A DNA stretch of 64,000 nt from Alisma plantago-aquatica (Eukaryota; Streptophyta; Magnoliopsida; Alismatales; Alismataceae). This document shows positions 23,226 to 34,998 of the stretch, one piece after another. Location of the stretch: positions 1,534,317,072 to 1,534,381,071 of the forward strand of contig OY856409.1 in NCBI GenBank assembly GCA_963693085.1, in the 5' to 3' direction. How positions within the stretch are numbered: position 1 is the first letter of the stretch; the number at the start of each line of letters is the position of its first letter. Position numbers and translations under genes: made by a program. The notes beneath the pieces are model-generated. The model did no database searches. It was given only the letters and a program-made list of their open reading frames with translations, and was not told the DNA's origin.

Positions 23226-24100
23226 AGCCTTTGCAGATGAGAAAGCCAAACCTACAAGTGTCACAAAAGGATAAATTAATAGAGAAGAGGAAAAAGAAAG
23301 GCAAGAGAGTTGTGGATAGAAGAAAATGTGCGAGATACAATATAAAGTAGGGTCAAAAGCCGTTCCAATCTATGATGAAATATTAACGGAAACCAATAAT
23401 AGCATATGCATTGAAATAAATATAATTGCTTGTCAGTAGTTCTCCAAAAGTCAGTGCATGTATTGTTGCATTGTTCACGGGAGGAACCAGATGGAGGGCG
23501 TCTGTGTTCTCTGAACTGAAATCCGATGAGTTCCATCCTCACGCTATGACTCTTCCGTGTAGGACGGATGAAAACGAGCGACCCATAACTGAGGGTGTAT
23601 TTGTAAGAAACAGTAGAAAAAAGTTCCGAGGCGTTGGTTTTTAGAAGATACTTGCAACACAGTTTATAACGTGAGCCACAGAAATTTTATGGGATTTGTT
23701 TATATTTTAAATTACTTGGACAGTTTTCATGAAACCGACGGTATAGTACTAAAAGGCCCTTGCAGCCAGAAGGTCAGACAGTCGGACGTACGAGTGGCAC
23801 AAAAAGATAAAAATAAAGATAAAGGACAAAAACAGGACGAGAGAATTTTGGAAAGAAGATGTGATCAGATACAAACAAATTAAGTATCGTGTTCGAATTT
23901 ATGATGATATATAAAAGGTAGACTAACGCATACGTTGAAACAGATGTGGTTGTTTGTCAATAGTTTTCCAAAGTCAAGTCCTCACATTGCCTTGTTAGTG
24001 AGAGGAATTGGGATTCGGGGGTGAGTCCGGGCTGAACTAAAATGTGGTGAATTCGCAGCATAGTTTAAAACGTGAGCCACAAAAATGTTATGTGGGGACG
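23226..24100. repeat. Diverged tandem duplication, offset about 530 bp
   Basis: Unit 1 begins at 23226 (CCTTTGCAG.....AAG) and unit 2 at 23755. They share, in order, GTG(T/G)CACAAAA.GATAAA, GTTC(C/G)AATCTATGATGA-like sequence, TTGTCA.TAGTT.TCCAAA and ACGTGAGCCACA(G/A)AAAT.TTATG (23669 and 24070). Unit 2 lacks about 120 bp near its end. No protein feature is conserved between the units. Confidence 0.65.
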
Positions 24101-24261
24101 GCCAGTGGTATCTATTGATTGACGGGCAGAGGATACTTGAGCAAATAGGAATGTGGAAGCAGCGTCGTGGACCCACTGCCCACACTGTGGCGTGGCACGG
24201 TGGCCCCCCTCGCAAGGCAATATATGGTGGTATGTGGTTCATCCGTCCGGCACGAAACACA

Positions 24262-25045
24262 CACACACCACCCCCACCCACACCTCTCAAACGGGTGGGT
24301 GGGTTGGGTCATTGCGGGTGCGGGTCTGGCGGGTACGGGTAAAAAAAATACACTTCTGATAGAGTGGAAGAAAAGTACATCCAAAGCCGACTCAGCAGGT
24401 TGCGGGTTGCCTGCGGGTGTCCATATAAAATTTGTCCAATCAATAATAAGTTGTCAGTCACTTTCCTTAACACTAAAAACAACATTTAAACCAGCTTGTA
24501 ACTGTTATTTTTATGTCAAATATAATGCAAAGGAACCAACAAACTACTATGTTTGATGTCAAACCATTCAATTAGTTGTTGCTATATGTTTATGAAAACT
24601 TAAAGAAATAATAACAACTAATTGTTGTATGTTGATGTAAAATAGAAAAATTTATGTAGTTTTCATAGATATATATATCACAAAAATAACACATAATTTT
24701 GTCATGTAATGTTAGACATTTATGATATTACAAGTACTTATTTTTACATATTGCAAACACAAAATAAAGATAATAAATTGTTGGTAAATGTAAAGAGTTA
24801 ATGTGTATGAAATGAGTATCATCTTTGATATCTCTATGTATATATTATGCATATAAATATACTTGCTTCAGTTAACTGGGTCACCCGCGGGTGCCCGCGG
24901 ATCACCCGTGAAACCAGCTAAATAAACGGGTGGGTATGGATTTGGGTGATTTTCGACAGGTGGCAAATTTCACCACCCAAACCCAACTTAAACGGGTTGA
25001 CCTGTGGGCGCCCGCGGATTTTAACCCAATTTGACAGGTCTACCC
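24262..25045. mobile_element. Candidate non-autonomous hAT-like element with GC-rich ends
   Basis: A roughly 0.8-kb unit with an AT-rich middle and GC-rich ends made of GGGTGGGT/GCGGGTGC and ACCCGCGGGTGCCCGCGG motifs. The outer ends match in inverted orientation (ACACCTCTCAAACGGG at about 24283 versus AGACCTGTCAAATTGG on the complement near 25040). I could not find a convincing 8-bp target duplication, so the superfamily is a guess from the CCCGCGGGT-type subterminal composition. Confidence 0.4.
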
Positions 25046-25423
25046 CCGCCATCACCATAAGGTTGGTAAACAGTTTTCATGTGCTGCAAAGTTTTTTCTT
25101 ATTGTAAGGCCGTTAAATATATTAATAAAAAAGGTTCTCCAACATGTAAGACCACATGTGAAGAAAAGAGTATAAAACATAACATAAAGCTCTGGATAAC
25201 AGAAGTGTTGAGAGCAAGGCAATGTGATAATGGGGGGGCACCCCTATAACAAGCCCCTAAAAGTTGAGTGAAGAATAAAAAAGATCATATCTACGGTAGA
25301 ATATGCGGGAAAGTAGATAGACAATCAGCAAGGCCCTATGTGGTCATTAGAAACATGTATCGTCATGTTCGATCTCCTCCACGGTACATGTGCGGACCGG
25401 AATGTGGAAACTCATATCCTTCG

Positions 25424-28400
25424 TCAGGGGAGATGAGATGGAGCCATTGTTTTTATCATCGTTACTTGGGCAAAGCAAACATGAAATAAAGTAACATGTA
25501 TGTTAGCTTTAACTATATCAACTGGATGAGGTGAATGGTGTCTACGATGGTTTCTCTCGTTCCAGATGTGTCAGGCTATGATGATGATGATAGAAGCATG
25601 GTTAACTTTGAATCTGGGTGATGTGGTTTTAGCAAAATGTGTGAAGATGACCTCTTGGAATGTGGGTTGGGTGAGGTGTGTAGGGTTAATAATATTATGC
25701 ATGATGTTTCGAGTGTAGGGACAGAGAAAGAATATGTGGTGGATATCCTCACAGTCCATAAAGCATAGATGACATCTGGATGGTTCATGAAAACCCCGTT
25801 TGTGAAGGTTTTGATCTGTGAGAAGCTTGTTGTTCCAAAGCAACCAGCCGAAAAGTTTGGATCTGAGGGGGATGTTTGTGTGCCAAATGTGTGCGATGGG
25901 ATTGATGTAGCCTCTATAGGAGAAGAATCTATATGTTTTTTTGGTTGAGTATCTGGGCCCCCAGATCCAATTTGCATGGGAGTGTGTATCATATTCTAAG
26001 ATGTGAATTACATCTGAGGTGGGGATGTTAGGGAAATGGTGTGCAAGGGTATGTTTGAGTATGTTGTGTCTGCGGCTGCTGTAGAGAGCAAGGGATTTCT
26101 GAATGTTGATATTCTGTAGAGAGCGTGGGACGTCATATGAGATGGAAAAGTTGATGGGTCGGTCATGATACCATGGATCGAACCAAAAGAGGACGTTGAT
26201 ATGGCTATGTGGTGGCGTGTGGATTGTAGCTTGGATGAGGTAGAGAATGTTGTTAAGGTGTTTCCATAGGGGGGAGGTCGATTTCTGCTTGACAGGATGC
26301 CATGGAGGGTGTAGAGTGTAGTATTGTTTCCTGACATGGTCAGACCAGGCGAAGTATCTTTGTTAGCAGAGTTGTGCAATGATCATGAGGAGAAGGAAGG
26401 TATTATGTAGTCTAATGTCAATGATACCCCAACCCCCCTGATCAATGGGTGATGTGATAGATTTCTAGTTGGTCAGGTGGATGTGTTTACCCATGTGATC
26501 ACATAGGAACATTCTGCGGATCTTGTCAATGCGAGAAGCAATATTGGCGGGAAGGGGGATGCAACTCAAGTAATAAGTGAGAGTGGGTGTGAGGGAGCTA
26601 TTGAGCAATGTGAGTCGGACCTCCAGACTCAGGAAGTTCGATTTTCAGTCAAAGAGTCTGGCCTCAAGTCGGTTCATAACAGGGTCCCAAGCAGATGAAG
26701 GGATGCAAGTTGGGGAGATGGGGAGCCCAAGGTAAGTGAAGGGGAAGTGCTCCCTTTTGTAGCTGATAAGATTTTTGTATCTGTTCATGTCGTTGTCGGG
26801 TATATGGATGTCGATGATGGTGGATTTTTGAAGGTTAATCTTCAGCCCAGTGAGGTATGAGAATATACCAAGCAGTCTGATGGTGTTGATGATGTTTTGG
26901 TCAGAGGGGGTGATGAAAATCATGGTATCATCAACATATTGGGTGATGTTGAAGCTGTAAAGGTCGGGGGTGTGAATCATGTGGTTTTCTGACACGATGG
27001 TCATCATCCTGGTGAGAATAGATGTGCAGAGGATGAAGAGGTGTGGTGAAAGAGGGTCCCCTTATCTGAGTCCATTTGTGCTACCGAAATAGCCCTGGGG
27101 AGAGCTGTTGATAAGAGTGGAGAATTTGCATGTAGAGATGCAAGACGTGGTCCAATTGATCCATTTCTACAGGAAGTTGTGATTTTTGAGGCAATATGTG
27201 ATGTTGTCCCAATTAACGTTGTCGAAGGCTTTGGTAAAATCAAGTTTGAGGGCTAGTGTGGGAGTATGGGATATATGGAAGGAGTGTAGCATTTTGCTAA
27301 TAGCAATATAAGCATCCTTGATGGTACGATTTGGCAGGAAGGCGCGTTGATTGGGTGTGATAATGTGTTGTAGATGGGGTTTTAGTCAGTTGTTGAGGGC
27401 TTTCACAATAATTTTGTAGGAAGTATTGATCAGACTGATAGGCCGGTATTGATGGATGGATGATGGGAAGATGGTCTTGGGTATGAGGGCGATGTTAGTC
27501 TGGTTGAGAGGTCTGATGACAGTTGTTGGGTTAGCAACAGTGTGGAGGTGTTCGAAGATTCTGAAGAAGTTGTTCTCAACAAGTGAGCATATGGAGCTGA
27601 TAGTTGAAGCGCTGAATCCATCCGGACCAGGCACTTTATCACTGCCTAAGGAAAAGGCAGCTTGTTTGATTTCATCAATGGAGAAGGTGGCAGTAAGATC
27701 ACCACAGTCAGATTTTTGGGAGGGAAAAATGTTCCTCCATAGGAATAAATTGGTACGGTGAGGTTGGTGAGAAGAGTTGAAAATGTTTTGAAAATACGAG
27801 ATGACGTGGGAGGTAATTGTGGTTTGATTTATGGTGCAAACCCCATCAATGGTGAAAGAGTGAAGGTGATTTTTCTTTTTCTTGTTGTTGCACCACTGGT
27901 GGAAGAATTTCGAATTTTTGTCCCCCAGTTTCAACCAGCGGATTTTTTTTCCCTTTGTGCCCATATAACTTCTCAGTGGTCAAAGAGGGTGTCGAGTTCA
28001 TCTCGTAGGGTGAGTATACGAGCAGGGTCAGCGTTCGAATCAGAGTCAAGTTTGTGTAGGTCATCTTCCTTGGCAGTACTGGCCTCTTTGATATTTCCAA
28101 ACTTGGTGTTGGTCGATGTGAAGGCGACCATTCTCATAGTTTTGAGTGAGGCCGATATAAAAATGCTAGGGTTTTGGATGTTGGGAAGAAGTATCCATTG
28201 GGAAGAGAACCAAGGAAGAAAATTAGGGTCAACGAGCCAAAAGTTTTCAATACGCTTGAGTTTGTGACCATAGGATGGGGGGCATGTGTTCAAGATGACA
28301 TGAAAGTGATCTGAGATTGACCGGTGAACAATGTACGTGATGGTATTTTAATAGAGGTGGTGTCAAGGGTTGTTGCATATGAATCTGTCAAGCTTAGCCC

Positions 28401-28647
28401 ATAGGTGGTCCTGATTCCAGGTGAAGTTGTGTGAGGACAAATCTATAAGGTGGTGTTGTTCTATGAAGATGTTAAATTGTTGATCGGCTGTGGTATAATG
28501 TTGTCCATCTATGGTAGTGTCCAATCTCTCCATCAGGGATGTGGTGAGATTGAAGTCACCCCCGATGATCCATGGGTTGTCAGCGTTGTCAGTGGAAAGT
28601 TGGTGAAGCAGTTGTAAATAGTTAGTTTTGGGGGGAGATGGAGGACC
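25424..28647 (-). mobile_element. L1-type LINE, 3' part (split by copia insertion)
   Basis: Minus-strand LINE sequence from the interrupted endonuclease domain (28647) through reverse transcriptase to the end of ORF2 at TGA 25424-25426. The 3' UTR probably continues left to somewhere before 25046, but I see no clear poly(A) (plus-strand T run) that fixes the end. The 5' part continues at 42287-45121. Confidence 0.85.
25424..28647 (-). pseudogene. LINE ORF2: endonuclease C-terminus, reverse transcriptase, zf-RVT
   Basis: Going down the minus strand: endonuclease C-terminal part (WIIGGDFNLTTSLMERLD near 28560; HNFTWNQDHLWAKLDRFICN near 28400), a linker, then the reverse transcriptase from about 27964 (RWLKLGDKNSKFFHQ, DKVPGPDGFSA, QYRPISLINTSYKIIVKALNN, LDFTKAFDNVNWD), the catalytic YVDD at 26928-26939, TYLGLPI (about 26740), and the C-terminal zf-RVT region (LWNNKLLTDQNLHKRG with later Cys/His residues, 25840-25600). 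It copies LINE RNA at a nicked target. In-frame stops occur at RT positions near 27386 and 27190 and after GLR near 27065, and reading frames shift several times, so it is inactive. Confidence 0.82.
28643..28647 (+). other. Target-site duplication GGACC (left) of the copia element
   Basis: GGACC immediately precedes the 5' LTR start and recurs right after the 3' LTR end (42282-42286). A 5-bp duplication is normal for LTR elements, and both flanks are LINE endonuclease sequence. Confidence 0.92.
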
Positions 28648-29835
28648 TGTTGGTATGTATGCCCTGAGAGCCAATCATGGGATGATTGGTGGGATACATT
28701 AAGATTTATTTGATAAACATCAAAGGCAAGCTTCCAATTCATTCTGGTTCAGTCATATGAGATAGTGATAGAACAGATTCAATCTCTAGAGAATGACAAT
28801 ACTCAATGACGTATGCTTTCAGGTTGAGGACCTGAACGATGAGATCATACAGATGCTAAGAGTTTGTACATTCTTGTTATGTCCCTAGTCGGATGTCATT
28901 TTGGAAGGTAGATAGACAACAATGACACACAAGACTAGATTGTGGTGTTGGTTGATGACAGAATCTCATTAGTCATGATATAGAGATATCAAACCAAACA
29001 CATAGGTACTTGTTAGAGAACAAGTGTACCGGACAGACCCACCATGAGTTTGACACATGGAACCATGACATGGTAGTCACAGTCAGTACTCACAGTGATG
29101 GTGGTGAGTGTGATTCTTTGACCTGAAATCACTACACTCGACACATGTCGTTGGGCACACTTTGACATCATCAAACGCAGTCCTGAAACATGGGTTGTTA
29201 TAAAGGTTATGATTGGGTGGCTTTGACACATGGGGCTTTTGAGGGGTGAGTGATAGATATGGGATTTGTCCCTCCTGAGGGAATTTGATATCCAAGACCA
29301 CTTTATGAGTAGGATTGAGATAGGCGTGCACACACATGTGTGAATCAGTATGTGATATTGATGTCATACATATCTCCTTCAATCTGCTCTGAGATCAAGA
29401 AAGTGAATGAACGTTGACAGGATGATTGTTCCATGCCTTGAGTTCATTCGGGATATCAGTGACAAAGGAATTATACATTCACTGTAACACCATTCACGGA
29501 TTGTAGGATGAAAGTTGTTCTCCAACTTTCTACTTTCACTTGGGTAGCAATGATGTGTGACTAGGCACCGCTCTTTGCTTGTGAAGTCATAAGTATTATG
29601 AACTTTCACTGCCAACGTGAAATGGACCTGTAGGGTCACACACATAGGATTTAACCTGGAAGAGGAGTTTTGTCCACAAAGCAATGTTTAGATTGATTAC
29701 TAAAGGAGTTTAGTAGTTCAATTAAACACTCAATTAATCGATAGCTCAATATCATATTGTTCAAGGTGTTGGACGCATTGATTGGAGTATCAGATTGATA
29801 GAAATCACAATTGACTGATTCTGCACAACCTGCAC

Positions 29836-30195
29836 TCCCAACCGATCGGATCAAGTGTTGAACCGGTCGACTGAGGTTGTCGAACCGGTCGGCTCAAGTG
29901 TTGAGCCGATCGACTCAAGTCCAGGGTGAACTGATTGCTTCAAGTGTTGAAACGATCGATTCAACTGGTGCAACCGAGCAACTTGGGAAAGTAGGATTGG
30001 TGAGAATTTTCCTTTCGTTTCAAATTATCCAATTCGATTGGGAATAAGATTGGTATTCGATACCAATTAGAAATGAAACAAAGAAAGTCAATTTGAGTTG
30101 AACTAGGATCTTGAACCGATCGACTAGAAGGGTCCAACCGATCAGCTCAAGGGTCTAAACGATCGGCTGGAAGGTCCAACCGATCGGCTGGATGG
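29836..30195 (+). repeat. CCGATCGG/CCGGTCGG palindromic repeats in the copia 5' LTR
   Basis: About a dozen degenerate units of the form (A/G)ACCG(A/G)TCGGCT followed by CAAG(T/G)GT or GGA(A/T)GGTCC, in two clusters (29836-29960 and 30113-30195), just upstream of the TATA box. The same clusters occur in the 3' LTR (41218-41345 and 41495-41580) and three further units sit in the leader (about 35850-35985). CG steps are kept although surrounding sequence is AT-rich. Confidence 0.8.
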
Positions 30196-30334
30196 TCCAG
30201 ACGACCGTTTCAGTCATGAAACGCCCAGTTCAGGTTGCGAGTTGGTTGCTTTTTTGTGTAAAATCTCGAACCCTTCTACTCCTGCTTTTAGTCCCGTATT
30301 GCCTGGGATGGAGAACTCTGTCCCATGACCCTCC

Positions 30335-30342
30335 TATATATA
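30335..30342 (+). promoter_or_regulatory. TATA box of the copia 5' LTR
   Basis: TATATATA in the context CTCCTATATATAGGGG, some 170 bp before the solo-LTR insertion point; the 3' LTR equivalent is at 41717-41726 with one more TA step. Transcription should start about 30 bp downstream. Confidence 0.65.
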
Positions 30343-30509
30343 GGGGTATTGGGGGCTTCTCAATGTACAACTTAGTGCAACCAACTGCTCTGCAAAGTTG
30401 TCGTTCTCTCTGGTTTTGGTAACCGAGAGAGAGCCCGAGCAAGTGCTTCCTGCAAAAGGAGGTGCAGCAAGGGAAGGACAACTGCAATTACAACTGGAGG
30501 TAGGAGAGC

Positions 30510-30514
30510 GTGTT
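30510..30514 (+). other. Target-site duplication GTGTT (left) of the solo LTR
   Basis: GTGTT precedes 30515 and recurs at 34994-34998; the uninterrupted 3' LTR has a single GTGTT at the matching place (GAGAGCGTGTTGGCGAC, near 41893). Confidence 0.95.
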
Positions 30515-31202
30515 TGTAACATCCCTGATCTGGGTTATAACCTAACCCTGGAAGTTTTGCCTAAATATGTAATTATACACCTATGATGACTCCTTGGCAT
30601 GTAATTAAGTTCCTCAGGAACATTTACTTTCATTTTGCTCCTTTTTAAACAAAGTTGTAGCATTGTGTTATATGCAGGGACCTATGTGCAAATTACCCAA
30701 TTTAAGGGTTCAACTTGCAAATTCATAGGTTAAGATGTTCCTTTGATGTTGAAACATCATGAGGATGTTTATGATGAAGTTTGAAGGATTTCCCAAGCTT
30801 GAGCACCAAGGTGCAGCTGTGGAAGCAATCCTTATGCTTGAAAACCCTAATTTGGAGTAAAGTGCAATTTATCCAATTTGAGGGGAGAAATTTGTAAAAT
30901 ACATCATCTAAAATATCTTTTAAGACTCTTATCATCATTTAGGGAAGAAATGATGAAGAGGTTACTTCATTTGAATAATCATATAATGAAAAACACCTTT
31001 GTGATTGAATAATCAAGGTGTAAGTACTCTAGCCCTTTTATGTGTATGCTTTGGTAATAGGTTGATCCTCTTTACCTTCAATTCTTGATCTTAGAATGAG
31101 TTTGTCCTTAGAAATAAGAATAAGGGACGAGCAAAGAAGAGAGGAAGGACTTAGTTGAAAATAAGGAAAACCTATGTACCTATGTTGAATTTCCACCTAA
31201 AG

Positions 31203-31208
31203 TATATA
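31203..31208 (+). promoter_or_regulatory. Probable TATA box of the solo LTR
   Basis: TATATA in AAAGTATATAAGCCTC, about 690 bp from the LTR start, the usual place for the U3/R border in long LTRs. Confidence 0.5.
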
Positions 31209-31729
31209 AGCCTCTTTCCCCTCTTAGCAAGGGAACGATCCTTTCCCTTTCATTTTTTTCCCTTGCTCAAAATGACTAAGGAGAGCTCTGGAGATCAGGA
31301 GGATGACCAGGGGAGTGCAAGGTAGGTTTGGATCCTTCCTTTTTGCTTAATTCTTGGAAGAAACTCAAATTCAAGGTCAAATTCATGGCTAGCTCACTTA
31401 GTTCTATCTTTCTAGCCATCTCTTCTCAACTTTCCTTGGAGGATTCACCTTGGCCGACCTATGGAGCTTCTAGGACTCCATTAAAGGCTTGGAGCTCGAA
31501 AGCTTGGAGCTCAAGGGCAAGCTTTAGGCGGGTTTTATAACTCTAAACTCTTGCTTTATATGCATACTTTGTTCTTGCAATTTAGCATGTTAGTTCTTCT
31601 TCTACCTCCCTTCTTCCTTGCACTTTTGCAAGCAAAACGGTGGAAGAACCGACCTTGACAGAGGTTGAAGATGAGGGGCGTGAATCCCTATGTTACTTTA
31701 TCAAACGACCTTGGACCCTTTTGGTCCAA

Positions 31730-32890
31730 ACGGTTGCAAACCGTTTAAGGTCAAACGGTTTCAAACCGTTTGATCTCAAACGGTCTTGCAAGACCGTTTG
31801 GATTGAAACGGTCTCAAGACCGTTTTATAGGGTTGACCAAGGGACGACCGTTTGAGGGTCTGTTTTTTATATATTGAATTTCATTCCTGCAAAGAATCAA
31901 AGTTTAATTCTTAACGAATTGAGAGTTGAAGGCACTTCAACATCCAAACCCTAATCGGGTCAAAATTGCTGTTTTAAAACATAGATTTTGTTGAGTTTTG
32001 GGTTGAAGGACCCAAACGGTCTCAAGACCGTTTGGGGGTTCCTCCAAGACCGTTTGGGCACAACCCAAGACCGTTTGAAGGTCTAGGGTTGAGATAATCT
32101 AATGGTTTGAAGGTCCAATTGCAATAAGTTGATGAGTTGATAAAAATGCTGATTTTTGACCTAATTGGAGTTCAACCTTAATCTAACCGACTTGGGTTTT
32201 GGTCAAACTTTGGGAAAACGGTCTCAAGACCGTTTGGATGATGTCCAAACGACCTCAAGACCGTTTGGGCCAAGTTTGGGCCCAATTGGAGGTCAATTGA
32301 TAGGTTCAACCTTGAATTGATTCACATTGTCGAATATTGATGACCATCCGATTTGAAACCCTAATTGAGAAGGTTTTAACCCTAATTGGCTTTCAATTGA
32401 GGGTCAATTTGATGTCCAATTGATTGAGGTTAATCTTAGTTAACTCAATTTATAAGTGGTTATCATGGATTTGGTTAATTGAGGGGTTCAACATACATAT
32501 CATTGACCAATTGTATCTTTTGAACCGCTTTGGAGGTCCAAACGGTTTGAGCCCATTTGGACCAAACGGTCTCAAGAACGTTTGGATCCAAACGGTCTCA
32601 AGACCGTTTGAGGTCAAACGGTCTCAAGACCGTTTGAGGTCAAACGGTCTCAAGACCGTTTGGGCTCAAACGATCTCAAGGTCGTTTGGACCAATCGATC
32701 TCAAGTCGTTTTGATCAAACGGTTTCAAACCGCATGAGCTTCAAATGGTTTGGAAAGTCAACCTTTCTAAACGGTCAACACATCCGAACGGTCTCAAGAC
32801 CGTTTGAGGTCAAATGGTCTCAAGAACGTTTGAAACCAAATGGTCTCAAGACCGTTTGGTGGTTGAAGGTTGAAACCGTTTGAAGGTGTT
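31730..32890 (+). repeat. Array of AAACGGTCT-CA-AGACCGTTT palindromes
   Basis: I count seven exact cores ACGGTCTCAAGACCGTTT (near 31807, 32015, 32218, 32590, 32617, 32644 and 32787) plus many variants such as AACGGTTTCAAACCGTTT and AACGGTCTTGCAAGACCGTTT. Three exact units at 32588-32663 follow one another with a 27-bp period. Each is a 9-bp inverted repeat with a 2-base centre. The array lies downstream of the TATA box, so it would be transcribed in a full element. Confidence 0.88.
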
Positions 32891-34993
32891 CAAGGTGATT
32901 TGTACTTAATCAATTGATGATTGTAACTGGTTCAATTGTGATATAATCTAAACCCTAATGGTAATCTAGGTCATTAAGGGACTAAGTGATTAATGAGTTG
33001 ACCCATGATGGTGATCATGAGTTAAATTAGCAAATACCCTTGAGAGGTTTAATTGAGTAATACACTGTTTTAATCAAACCCTAATCACATGATAGTGATG
33101 TCTTGGCTTATGTTAGTCAATGAGGACTTAACCTAACCTGATCTAGAGAGGTGTTATCACCATCTACTAGTAAGAAGAGAGATAAAGTATCCTAAGAGAG
33201 AGAAAGTACCCTTTTATGGTGGAAACTCGAGTAAGATACTTTCAATACGCATGAATGTACATGATTAGGGAATGATCCACCTATGTGAGATCATGAAAAC
33301 CCTAATTATGATGTCTAGTGAATCTTAATCTTATTTAAGAACTTTAATGATGATGTTTCTCTTACATGATGATGTAATGAGTACAATTCACCATGGAGTG
33401 AATAGTAAACCCTAATTCTAGGGTGATGACATGAAAGATGAATAGTAAACCCTGATTGATGAATTGTTTACTGTTATCAGTTGAATTAACCTTGCAGGTT
33501 GTTATGAGATGATGATCATATCCAGGTATGGAATAAAATACTATATTCATTGAAATCATGTCTTAAGCTTTATGAATAAGTGAAATGTCTTGATGCACTG
33601 TTAGTGACATCTATTGAGATTTATGGGCTGTAAGAGCCATAAATACCATCAGGGTCATGCTTAACAGATGACTTGTGATGAGATGATTGAGAACTGATGA
33701 TTGAAAAGAGTTAGGCCTGCTACATTCTAGTATTCTCATTTATAGTTGTTATGCTAATGTTATTGTTTGAAGAACAATGTATGATGTTAAAAGAATACTA
33801 AATGTACCTACCTAATCAAGTGTAATGTAGAGCCCTGATCATAGATCCATCATTGTCAGAGACTAAATGATGGTGAAACAGGTTTTCCCAAGGGAACTCC
33901 TGGATCACATACTTTTGAGTATGTGGGGTATATGGATGTGTAGAACTAGAACCTTACATCCTAGTGTAGGAATTGATGTAGATTTTTATAGTCTGTCAAA
34001 CCTTCACTACCAAACCCAAAAAGGTGAGATGTATCATTATTCTCCCAAGAAAACACAAACACCGCATCGGTGAAAGATAAACAAGAAATCTTCCGATGAC
34101 GAAGAGAGTACAGAACGCCACTGTAACTCTAAAATAGCGAAGGTCCAGTTTACCCTGGTGAGCTATAAATAGAAGACGTCCTGCAAGATGTCCTGCAAAC
34201 AATCCTCTAACTGACTGAGGAAGATGAGGTCATAAGAATCCGGCTCTTTTAATGACCTATGTATGATACTGATGTGACTTCTTAGAAATCAGTTGGAGTA
34301 TGAGTGGTATGCCTCATCTCCACAGGGCATAATAATGTTTGAAAAACATAATCAACAACGTAGTATATCTGTTAGAGTTAACTACGAGTTACTTGATTGA
34401 TGTTACACTGAATAAAGTATATGTTCTTCATGTTTCATAAGTGTTGAACTCTTGCTTATCATCAAAACTGCTAATGAATACTTTGAAAGCTTTTACTGCT
34501 TAAGTTATTCCTTGTTTTGCTTATAAAGCTTCTAGTGGAGAGTTATAACTCTCGCTGGGGAAATTATGTATAATTGTCTCACCCCGTAGACTTCAAATTT
34601 TTAGGTGGTCGTCGTAGACGGAGGAACCGGTCTAAAGGTGACCAATCCCAGCAGCAGCAGTACCAGGAGCAGCAGTAAATCTCAGGTGGAGATTCAACCT
34701 GCTATATGGTGTAGTTAGAGTCAGTCCTATGTGTCCTTTGTACTCTCAGGTCTTGGAGTGTTTTGGTTATGAGTTCTTGAGATTATGTATCATGTTGTAT
34801 ATAATTACTCAAGAAGTAATTTGACAGAGATGTATACAGTTTAAATCCTTTTTCTATGGAAAAGGTTTGTGGTTTCAAGATCTTATCTCGAAAAGTTTTA
34901 ATTTCCCGTGATTTTTGTCTTCCGCTGATTATCGATTGCTTCCTCTTAAGTTTAAATCATGATTATATCGTGGTTTGGAGATCGGAGCCCACA

Positions 34994-34998
34994 GTGTT
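34994..34998 (+). other. Target-site duplication GTGTT (right) of the solo LTR
   Basis: Right-hand copy; copia LTR sequence GGCGACTAGTACGTC resumes immediately after. Confidence 0.95.

Larger units (their letters stand above)
30515..34993 (+). mobile_element. Gypsy-type solo LTR (4479 bp) inside the copia LTR
   Basis: Begins TGTAACATCCC and ends GGAGCCCACA, with a perfect 5-bp target duplication and no second copy of its ends, so it is a solo LTR left by recombination between two LTRs. The TGTAAC start, long size and layout (TATA box at 31203-31208, a poly(A)-region-like 3' half with CAGCAGCAGCAGTACCAGGAG at 34646) fit Tekay/Del-type chromovirus LTRs. No coding domain is present; short open frames inside are not genes. 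Its 3' half is similar in reverse to 45122-46860. Confidence 0.88.

Noticed and set aside
24085..24556. Several overlapping frames on both strands around 24.1-24.5 kb
   Set aside because: They are open because of the GC-rich, repetitive end of the hAT-like element; no domain in any of them.
32424..32883. Frames with repeated SRPFxxKRSQDRL-type peptides
   Set aside because: Translation of the palindromic noncoding array in the solo LTR.
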